From Candidatus Omnitrophota bacterium (GTDB lineage: Bacteria; Ratteibacteria; UBA8468; B48-G9; DSTR01): a stretch of 6,070 bases of DNA. Positions 1-5,484 of the stretch are shown here, piece after piece; within the stretch, counting starts at the first letter, position 1, and each line of letters starts with the position of its first letter. The translations under genes were made by a program, and so were the position numbers. Where the stretch lies: positions 605-6,674 of the forward strand of contig JAMWDF010000129.1 of NCBI GenBank assembly GCA_023818865.1, written 5' to 3'. The notes under the pieces were generated by a model that saw only the letters and a program-made list of their open reading frames with translations, searched no databases and was not told where the DNA came from.

Positions 1-381
1 TTCTGAAGTTGGTCTAATGACCAGCGGTTCTTCCAGTTCTCCAGCCGGCTTTAGTTTTCCATCTTCCCCGGTTTCTAACCGGTGATGGGTCACCACCGCA
101 CACTCTTTGGCAAATCCTTCTACGTGCTCGGCTTCCTTCTGGAGAAAACTCAAAGGAATAAATAGAGGGAAGTAGGCATTCTTATGGCCAGTGTCTTTGA
201 ATTTTTCGTCTAAGGCTCTCTGAATGTTTTCCCATAGGCTATATCCCCAAGGCTTGATGACCATACAACCTCGGACCGGCGAGTTCTCAGCCAGGTCAGC
301 GGCTTTGACTACTTGCTGGTACCATTCCGGATAATCTTCAGCTCGGGTAGGAGAAATAGCAGTAGTTTTTTTCTGAGCCAT
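1..381 (-). CDS. proS: Prolyl-tRNA synthetase, N-terminal part (cut by window edge)
   Basis: This encodes the first 127 residues of a class II prolyl-tRNA synthetase, the cytoplasmic enzyme that charges tRNA-Pro. The reading frame is open to base 1. Near the N-terminus the motif SPTRAEDYPEWYQQVV leads into VRGCMVIKPWGYSLWENI (about residues 36-53), the motif 1 region typical of the archaeal/eukaryotic-type (type 3) enzyme. FPLFIP follows at 71-76. The fragment ends exactly on class II motif 2, PLVIRPTSE (119-127), whose Arg contacts ATP in this family. The rest of the catalytic core and the anticodon-binding domain lie outside the window. I chose the ATG at 381 because a GGGGG run sits 5 bases upstream. 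An in-frame ATG at 393 would add four residues (MGVL) but would leave a very short leader from the predicted promoter. The gene is transcribed away from the beta-helix gene. The family call is secure; only the exact start is uncertain. Confidence 0.95.
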   Translation of the reverse strand, partial: MAQKKTTAISPTRAEDYPEWYQQVVKAADLAENSPVRGCMVIKPWGYSLWENIQRALDEKFKDTGHKNAYFPLFIPLSFLQKEAEHVEGFAKECAVVTHHRLETGEDGKLKPAGELEEPLVIRPTSE

Positions 382-386
382 CAGTA

Positions 387-391
387 CCCCC
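387..391 (-). promoter_or_regulatory. Ribosome binding site of proS
   Basis: On the minus strand a GGGGG run lies 5 bases before the ATG at 381. It overlaps the alternative in-frame ATG at 393-391, so it can only serve the inner start. That favours 381 as the proS start. Confidence 0.55.
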
Positions 392-410
392 ATCTTTTGT
401 TGCGGCTTTA

Positions 411-419
411 ATTATATCA
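411..419 (-). promoter_or_regulatory. Extended -10 promoter element for proS
   Basis: The minus strand reads TGATATAAT here: a perfect TATAAT hexamer (416-411) preceded by TG and one base, the extended -10 form of a sigma-70-type promoter. No good TTGACA lies 16-19 bases upstream, which fits extended -10 promoters that do without a strong -35. Transcription would begin near 404, giving a leader of about 23 bases before the ATG at 381. Confidence 0.6.
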
Positions 420-476
420 CAGAGTCGCAGCTGGTTTGACTTTAAAGGCTAACTTAGCAGAAAATAATGAGCGAAG

Positions 477-2186
477 ATGAAACACTTACCAATTTTTTCC
501 GGGAATGAGATTGGTAACCGGCTAGCCAGGTTGAGAAAAAATCCTACCCAGAAAAAAAGAATTTTCCTGCCCCCGGGTAGGTATTTTCTTGAAGAACCGA
601 TTATTCTTGGGCCGGAAGACAACGGTCTGGTGATTGAAGGGGCCGGTGGGGAAGAAACGTTTATTCTAGGCGCCAAAAGAATCACTGGGTGGAAGAAAGA
701 AGGCAAGTTCTGGGTGGCTTATCTTCCTCAGGTAAGAGAAAGGAAGTGGGATTTCCGGCATCTTTATGTTGATGCGCTTCCAGTGCCCCGGGCCAGGCTT
801 CCGGAAAAAGGTTTTCTGGAGCATGAAAGTGTCTTTGATGGACATTGGATGTCCACTACCTATGGCGGTTGGGATAGAAAGCCTTCTTTGAAAGAACTTA
901 CCACCTTAATCTATAAAAAAGGAGATATAGGGAAGTGGTTTGACCCGGTCAATGCCGAAGTTACGGTGCACCATTGCTGGGATGAGTCGCTGGTGGGGGT
1001 AGCCAAGCATGATTCCAGGCAAAGGAAGCTTATTTTTTCCCCGCCCTCTGGCCATCCGCCTGGAGCCTTCGGGGTGAAAACCTATGTTGTCTGGAATCTC
1101 AAGCAAGGAATGCATTACCCGGGTCAATGGTACTTGGAGAGAAATCAGGGAAAGTTAGTTTATTGGCCGAGGTCAGGAGAAGAAATAGAGGAAACTGAAG
1201 TCTGGGCGCCAATTCTGGATACCATTATTTTTCTCCAGGGAAAGGAAGATGAACCGGTAAGAGACATATCTTTTTCTAACTTTTCCCTTGCCGGCTCAGG
1301 CAGTCCGTTAAGAGCCGGCGGTTTTGGTGCCTGTGAGTATCCAGGAGCGATTGAATTAAGAAATGTTTGTCACTGTCAGTTTCGCCAGGTATCGGTCTTT
1401 AGTACCGGAGCCTGGGCAATCCGAGGTGAAGGAAAATGTATCCGCGTGGAAAATTGTGAAATTCATCATACCGGTGCAGGTGGGATAAATCTTCAGGGTG
1501 ATGACCACGAAATTAAAGGCAATAGGCTTCACCAGGTAGGCACCTCCTATCGGAGTGGAATTGGCATTAGGTTGGCTGGCAGGACCGCTAAAATAATCAA
1601 AAATCATATTTTCAACACCCCTTACAGCGCGATCGTCTGCTCTCAGGATGGTCATTTAATCCAGGCCAACAGTATTGAAAAAGCAGTTACCCAGTTAACT
1701 GATGGGGCCGCTATCTACATTACTTTCTGCAAGAATGTAACTCTCAGAGGAAATCTGGTGAGCCAAATAAAAGGTGGCCGGCCGCCCGGGGCTTCAGCTT
1801 ATTATCTGGATGAGCAAGCTAGCCACTGTTTGGTAGAGAACAATCTGGCAGTTGAGGTAGATTATCCTTCTCATAACCATATGGCTAGCAATAATAGCCT
1901 GGTCAGTAACATCTATATAAACCGAAAAGATATGAGAATTACCTTTCCCCGATGTTCCAACTATATTTTTCGGGGAAATCTCCTGTGGTCTGGTGGCAAA
2001 ATTGTTTTCACCAACCTGGCTGCGATCACTCAGTTTGAAAATAACTTTCTTTCCAGTCAGGTAAACAGAGTGCTGAGTCTTAAATTGAATGATTATTCCC
2101 TGATTGAGGAAGAAGATTTTTCCCTGGGGGAAAACATCCTAGTAAACATTCCAATCTTCTGTAAAGAGAAATGGGCCAGGGTGTGA
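477..2186 (+). CDS. Right-handed beta-helix protein, GH141-like putative glycoside hydrolase
   Basis: This is a 569-residue protein with the layout of beta-helix glycoside hydrolases of the GH141 type. The N-terminal part has GRYFLEEPIIL (34-44), an F-x-x-G-x-K-R-I-T-G-W segment (62-72) and FRHLYVD...PRARLP (93-109), the usual entry signature of this group. PGQWYLE...GKLVYWP (215-231) closes the N-terminal region. From about 290 to 525 there are repeated helix rungs with N and G turns (for example ENCEIHHTGAGGINLQGDDHE and ENNLAVEV). Two acidic sites, D409 in LTDGAAIY and D445 in YYLDEQAS, fall where related proteins carry the paired acidic residues thought to be catalytic; that assignment is by my memory of the family pattern. 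There is no signal peptide or membrane segment, so it is probably cytoplasmic and may act on imported oligosaccharides. The start is firm because an in-frame TGA at 468-470 lies just upstream; the ribosome site is weak (GAG, 5 bases away). Its stop overlaps the next gene. Substrate is unknown; related proteins include fucosidases and xylanases, and a lyase or non-enzymatic role is possible. Confidence 0.75.
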   Translation: MKHLPIFSGNEIGNRLARLRKNPTQKKRIFLPPGRYFLEEPIILGPEDNGLVIEGAGGEETFILGAKRITGWKKEGKFWVAYLPQVRERKWDFRHLYVDALPVPRARLPEKGFLEHESVFDGHWMSTTYGGWDRKPSLKELTTLIYKKGDIGKWFDPVNAEVTVHHCWDESLVGVAKHDSRQRKLIFSPPSGHPPGAFGVKTYVVWNLKQGMHYPGQWYLERNQGKLVYWPRSGEEIEETEVWAPILDTIIFLQGKEDEPVRDISFSNFSLAGSGSPLRAGGFGACEYPGAIELRNVCHCQFRQVSVFSTGAWAIRGEGKCIRVENCEIHHTGAGGINLQGDDHEIKGNRLHQVGTSYRSGIGIRLAGRTAKIIKNHIFNTPYSAIVCSQDGHLIQANSIEKAVTQLTDGAAIYITFCKNVTLRGNLVSQIKGGRPPGASAYYLDEQASHCLVENNLAVEVDYPSHNHMASNNSLVSNIYINRKDMRITFPRCSNYIFRGNLLWSGGKIVFTNLAAITQFENNFLSSQVNRVLSLKLNDYSLIEEEDFSLGENILVNIPIFCKEKWARV

Positions 2187-3187
2187 CTAAACGAGAGGTA
2201 GTCAGAGAGGTGTTAGAAGGCAGGAGACCACCCTATGTGCCCTGGTCGTTCAGTTTTACCCAGGAAGCCAGGGAGAAACTGCAGGTTCACTGGCAAACTG
2301 AGGAGATTGAGCCGTATCTGAATAATCATTTGCTCAATTTGGGTAACGAAATTGGCTTTTTTGAAAAGGTTGGAAAGAACTTATACCGGGATGTTTTTGG
2401 TGTGGTCTGGGACAGAAGCGTAGACAGGGATATTGGGATTGTTTGCCAAACAGTTTTACCTGAACCAAATTTAAAAGGTTATTGCTGGCCTAATCCAATT
2501 GATGAAAAATTTTTCCGAGATATTCCGGTAAAAATAGCTACAAACCCAACGTGTTTCCGGGTTTTCTGTCTGGGTTTTTCTCTCTATGAAAGAGCCTGGA
2601 CAATGCGGGGCTTGGAAAAATTGATGCTGGATTTTTACGACCATCCAGTTTTTGTTCGCCAGTTGCTGAACTCAATCGCTGAGTATAATATCGCTCAGAT
2701 TAAACACGCCTGCCGTTTTGAGATTGACGCTGTTTACTTTGGAGATGACTGGGGACAGCAGCGCGGTTTACAGATGGGGCCAAGACTGTGGAAAGAGTTT
2801 ATCTATCCGGTGCTAAAACGAATGTATGCGGCGGTCCATGGTGAGGGGAAATATGTCTTCATCCATTCTTGTGGGGATGTGGATGAACTTTTTGATGACC
2901 TGGTGGATATCGGGGTCAACTGTTTTAATCCGTTTCAGCCAGAAGTGATGGAAGTGAAAACTCTGCTGAAGAAGTATCGGGGCCGATTGACCTTTTTTGG
3001 CGGTCTTTCTACTCAGAATTTATTACCTTACGGCACTCCTGACCAGGTTCGCCAGGCGACCAGAGAATTGCTTGTCTTGGGTCAGGCAGGAAGTTATATC
3101 TTCGGACCAGCCCATGCGGTGGAAGGCGATGTGCCTGTAAACAACATCCTGGCTTTCATTGAGGCAGTCCAAAGCCAAATTAAATGA
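2171..3187 (+). CDS. Uroporphyrinogen decarboxylase superfamily protein (MtaA/CmuA-like, not HemE)
   Basis: This 338-residue protein has the UroD superfamily fold throughout. The start TKREVVREVLEGRRPPYVPW is typical of the UroD-like/methyltransferase branch. The centre has DAVYFGDDWGQQRGLQMGP (186-204) followed by LWKEFIYPVLKRM. Then come FIHSCGDVDEL (230-240), FNPFQPE (252-258), FFGGLSTQNLLPYGTP (275-290) and the C-terminal GPAHAVEGDVPVNNI (312-326). The R-Q-A-G-R motif of true heme-pathway UroD is absent, so this is not HemE. H232-x-C234 matches the first two zinc ligands of methyltransferases such as MtaA, but the third ligand, normally Cys, is replaced by the AH of GPAH, with H315 the nearest candidate. 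The likely chemistry is methyl transfer involving a corrinoid or thiol, unproven; no corrinoid-protein gene is visible. The gene overlaps the beta-helix gene, so translation is probably coupled. The ATG at 2171 gives a 16-base overlap. A GTG at 2183 would give the classic 4-base GTGA overlap and an N-terminus MTKRE that fits the family slightly better; I cannot decide. It ends in an 8-base overlap with the convergent reductase. Confidence 0.85.
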   Translation: MGQGVTKREVVREVLEGRRPPYVPWSFSFTQEAREKLQVHWQTEEIEPYLNNHLLNLGNEIGFFEKVGKNLYRDVFGVVWDRSVDRDIGIVCQTVLPEPNLKGYCWPNPIDEKFFRDIPVKIATNPTCFRVFCLGFSLYERAWTMRGLEKLMLDFYDHPVFVRQLLNSIAEYNIAQIKHACRFEIDAVYFGDDWGQQRGLQMGPRLWKEFIYPVLKRMYAAVHGEGKYVFIHSCGDVDELFDDLVDIGVNCFNPFQPEVMEVKTLLKKYRGRLTFFGGLSTQNLLPYGTPDQVRQATRELLVLGQAGSYIFGPAHAVEGDVPVNNILAFIEAVQSQIK

Positions 3188-4184
3188 TGTTGGGTCCGTG
3201 CTTTTTGATCATTTTGCTAATAAAACCCACTTCCTCGGTGGAAAGGACGATTTCTCCAGCCGCGGCATTCTCTTGCACCTGCTTGACATTTCTGGCGCCG
3301 ACCAAAGCGTGAATGTGCTCTCCCTGGTTAAGTACCCAGGCGATGGCCAGTTGCCCCAGAGTGATGTTTCTTCTCTCAGCTATTGGCTGGATGTCTCCAA
3401 GAAAAGACATAATGAAAGCTCGGTTTTCTAGAACAAACCTCGGTTTTTTTGAGCGCAAATCACTTGGGGGAAATTCCCTATCCAGATTGATCTTGCCGGT
3501 CAGCAATCCCTGGGCTAAAGGGGAATAAGCCAGAAAAGATACCTGATGTTTGTGACACCAGGGGATATTAGTTGTTAGCTTCTGCCGATCAATTAGGCTA
3601 AACTTTTCCTGGTCAGTGTCTAAACGGCCGATGGCTTGGTATTTCTCCAGTTGTTCTACACTCACATTGGAGGCACCGATTGCCCTGATCTTTCCTTCTT
3701 TTTTCAGACGAACCAATTCCGCCATCGTTTCTTCAATCGGGGTAGTGTTATCCGGCCAGTGGGTTTGGTATAGGTCAATATAGTCGGTTTGGAGCCTCTG
3801 GAGACTTTTTTCTACTTCAAGGCGAAGGGACTCAGGCGCCAGATATTTGTAAATTTCCAGCCTTCCAGAGTCAGTAATGGTTTCTTCAGTAGAGCGGAAA
3901 TGAAATTCGCCGGCTTTTTTGTCCCAAACCAAGCCACACTTGGTGGCAATAATAACTTTCTCTCTCTTTCCCTTTAAAGCCTTACCCAAGATTTCTTCAG
4001 ACCGGCCAAATCCATAGACCGGGGCAGTATCAAAAAAGTTGATGCCTGCATCAATAGCAGCGTGAATGGCTCTTATTGCCTCTGCTTCGTCTGAACCACC
4101 CCAGGTCCAACCACCGATTGCCCAGGCACCAAAAGCTACTTTGGAAGCCAACAAGTCAGAGTTTCCTAATTTTCGGTATCTCAT
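3180..4184 (-). CDS. Aldo/keto reductase
   Basis: This is a 334-residue cytoplasmic NAD(P)H-dependent oxidoreductase of the aldo/keto reductase family, a (beta/alpha)8 barrel that reduces aldehydes or ketones. Counted from the ATG at 4184, the catalytic tetrad is complete: D52 and Y57 in FFDTAPVYG, K82 in ATKCG and H142 in YQTHWPD. The N-terminus RKLGNSDLLASKVAFGAWAIGG, the AIGASN segment, the cofactor loop SPLAQGLLTGK and the late VGARN (cofactor phosphate region) follow in the usual order. WAIGGWTWGG resembles the AKR11-type bacterial enzymes such as IolS, but the substrate cannot be told. I rejected a longer start at 4214, which would overlap the upstream gene, because AGGAG sits 5 bases before 4184 and the family begins at M-R-Y-R-K-L-G. 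It lies 14 bases after the decarboxylase stop and is probably the second gene of that operon. Its stop overlaps the tail of the UroD-like gene on the other strand. Confidence 0.92.
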   Translation of the reverse strand: MRYRKLGNSDLLASKVAFGAWAIGGWTWGGSDEAEAIRAIHAAIDAGINFFDTAPVYGFGRSEEILGKALKGKREKVIIATKCGLVWDKKAGEFHFRSTEETITDSGRLEIYKYLAPESLRLEVEKSLQRLQTDYIDLYQTHWPDNTTPIEETMAELVRLKKEGKIRAIGASNVSVEQLEKYQAIGRLDTDQEKFSLIDRQKLTTNIPWCHKHQVSFLAYSPLAQGLLTGKINLDREFPPSDLRSKKPRFVLENRAFIMSFLGDIQPIAERRNITLGQLAIAWVLNQGEHIHALVGARNVKQVQENAAAGEIVLSTEEVGFISKMIKKHGPNII

Positions 4185-4189
4185 TTTTT

Positions 4190-4194
4190 CTCCT
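4190..4194 (-). promoter_or_regulatory. Ribosome binding site of the aldo/keto reductase
   Basis: The minus strand carries AGGAG in the 14-base gap after the decarboxylase stop, 5 bases before the ATG at 4184. It decides the start of the reductase in favour of 4184 over the open-frame ATG at 4214. Confidence 0.8.
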
Positions 4195-4198
4195 GTGG

Positions 4199-5398
4199 TC
4201 AGTGATTGAGGCAAACTACTTTGGCGAGAGGAAAGCCATTGAAGTTACTGGCTGAGGCCAGGGTATAGGCGCCCATATTTTCAGCGTACAGAAATTCGCC
4301 TAACTCCATTCTAGGAAGATAGCCAGGAGGGTACTGCGGGTCATTGGTGTTAGGGGAAACCGTGTCAAAGCCATCGCAGGTAGGACCAAAGATTGTGCAG
4401 ATTTCTCCTGGTCCATCTCTAAAAGATTTTAGAGTATACAGCTGATGGTCAAAAACCTGCCCAGAAAAGGTGCCGTAGAGGCCATCATCAATATAATAGG
4501 CAATCTTTCCGTGGCGAAATGCTCGGCCAATTACCGAGACAATCAGAGTGCCAGCGTTGGCTACTAGAAACCGGCCAGGTTCGGCAATGACTTCTATTTC
4601 CTCCGAGAAAATTGCTTGGATTTGTTTAAGGAGGTTTTCGGCTAAAACTTCAAAACGAGGCGCTCCAGCAGAATATTCTTCAACCGGAAAACCTCCCCCA
4701 ATATCCAGAATCCGCCGACCGGTCCGGGAATTTCCTAACGTAATACCTTTTTCTTCCGCGGCTTCAAATACAGCTGCACACAGGGAAAGGGCCTGGTGGT
4801 AATTGGTGAAATTAGTACATTGGCTGCCGACGTGGAAACTCAATCCCTCCACGGTGAAACCGGCCTCATTTGCCTTAACAATCAAAGCTAACGCATCTTC
4901 CTGGCTGGCCCCGAATTTGGAGGAAAGGTTGACGGCTGACCCTTCATTCGGTACCTCTAATCTTAAGACCAGACCGGCGCTGGGGCAATGTTTTTTTATC
5001 TTTTCCAATTCGTCAAAGTTATCATAGACCACCAGGGGTTTAAAAGGCTCAAGTTCATGGAGGGTGTTAATCATCTTCACCGGATGGGCGTAAATAATTT
5101 TGTCCCAGATGAATTCTTGTTGTTCCTGGGGGAGAAGATGCTTGATGTTGTCTCTAACAAGATGAAACTCTGGCAAACTAGCCACATCAAAACTGGCTCC
5201 CATCTGGTAAAGGGTTCTTACCACCTCCGGGGCCGGGTTAGCCTTGACGGCATAATAAATCTGAACACCAGGTAGGTTTTTCTGGAAACGGCGATAATTT
5301 CTCCGAACCTGCTCCAGATCAATCACCATAACCGGAGTGCCCTGCTGATGAGCAATTTTCTGGAGTGTCTCCAACCGATTATAGCCTTCCTTCTCCAT
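4199..5398 (-). CDS. Ornithine/lysine-type decarboxylase, PLP fold type III
   Basis: This 399-residue enzyme belongs to the Orn/DAP/Arg decarboxylase group 2 family (alanine-racemase-like barrel plus beta domain). It most likely removes CO2 from ornithine to give putrescine, with lysine as a possible alternative or second substrate. Visible landmarks are YYAVKANP with the PLP lysine K52, FHVGSQ with H189, the phosphate loop DIGGGFP (232-238) and EPGR with E273. IDDGLYGTFSGQVFDH follows, with D317 aligned to the substrate-binding Asp of mouse ornithine decarboxylase. GPTCDGFD (338-345) supplies the cross-subunit catalytic C341 and D342, and ENMGAYTLASASNFNGF (373-389) completes the set. GPTCDG argues against diaminopimelate and biosynthetic arginine decarboxylases. 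Length is normal for the short bacterial enzymes; no antizyme-binding or C-terminal degradation tail is seen. The start at 5398 is the first Met, with only a weak purine-rich ribosome site (GAGAAAGAA). It probably leads a two-gene operon with the aldo/keto reductase. Confidence 0.9.
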   Translation of the reverse strand: MEKEGYNRLETLQKIAHQQGTPVMVIDLEQVRRNYRRFQKNLPGVQIYYAVKANPAPEVVRTLYQMGASFDVASLPEFHLVRDNIKHLLPQEQQEFIWDKIIYAHPVKMINTLHELEPFKPLVVYDNFDELEKIKKHCPSAGLVLRLEVPNEGSAVNLSSKFGASQEDALALIVKANEAGFTVEGLSFHVGSQCTNFTNYHQALSLCAAVFEAAEEKGITLGNSRTGRRILDIGGGFPVEEYSAGAPRFEVLAENLLKQIQAIFSEEIEVIAEPGRFLVANAGTLIVSVIGRAFRHGKIAYYIDDGLYGTFSGQVFDHQLYTLKSFRDGPGEICTIFGPTCDGFDTVSPNTNDPQYPPGYLPRMELGEFLYAENMGAYTLASASNFNGFPLAKVVCLNH

Positions 5399-5428
5399 TT
5401 CTTTCTCGCTTTCTGAAATTGTTGGGCA

Positions 5429-5438
5429 ATGATATCAT
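5429..5438. promoter_or_regulatory. Perfect 10-base palindrome, possible operator
   Basis: ATGATATCAT is its own reverse complement and sits in the 86-base gap between two divergent genes. Flanking TGGG (5423-5426) and CCCA (5439-5442) extend the symmetry, with two unpaired bases (CA) on the left arm. A dyad in a divergent promoter region suits a dimeric regulator of one or both genes, but a 10-base palindrome in AT-rich sequence could also be chance. Confidence 0.35.
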
Positions 5439-5452
5439 CCCAGCGTCTTATT

Positions 5453-5458
5453 TATGAT
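5453..5458 (+). promoter_or_regulatory. Possible -10 element of the nucleotidyltransferase gene
   Basis: TATGAT differs from TATAAT by one base and lies 26 bases before the ATG at 5485. No convincing -35 hexamer is present; the expected position falls on the 5429-5438 palindrome. Bound regulator there would block or replace the -35 contact. Weak call. Confidence 0.25.
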
Positions 5459-5474
5459 AAACTTGAAAATGCAG

Positions 5475-5479
5475 AGGAG
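5475..5479 (+). promoter_or_regulatory. Ribosome binding site of the nucleotidyltransferase
   Basis: AGGAG lies 5 bases before the ATG at 5485, which fixes that start and argues against the out-of-frame ATG at 5429. Confidence 0.8.
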
Positions 5480-5484
5480 CAAGA

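Noticed and set aside
404..450. Inverted repeat GGCTTTAA / TTAAAGGC in the proS divergent gap
   Set aside because: It has a mismatch, arms of only 8 bases and about 30 bases between them, so it is within what chance gives in AT-rich sequence.
436..470. Plus-strand promoter for the beta-helix gene (TTGACT at 436-441)
   Set aside because: The -35-like hexamer is good, but no acceptable -10 lies at 16-18 bases; the best (GAAAAT at 460-465) has two mismatches and would leave almost no leader before 477.
2171..3187. Heme-pathway uroporphyrinogen decarboxylase (HemE)
   Set aside because: The R-Q-A-G-R substrate-binding motif near the N-terminus is missing and the neighbours are not heme genes; the H-x-C motif points to the methyltransferase-like branch.
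3187..3240. Intrinsic terminator after the UroD-like gene
   Set aside because: There is a short T-run near 3201-3205, but I find no stable stem before it; the short CCAC/GTGG pairing near 3227-3242 has no T-run after it.
4185..4214. Longer start of the aldo/keto reductase at 4214
   Set aside because: It would add ten residues unlike the family and overlap the decarboxylase end; AGGAG is placed correctly for the ATG at 4184.
4988..5275. Plus-strand open frame of 95 codons opposite the decarboxylase
   Set aside because: It lies wholly antisense to a well-supported gene, has no recognisable motif and no ribosome site, so it is a shadow frame. The same holds for the minus-strand frames at 906-1127, 1356-1655 and 5661-5975.
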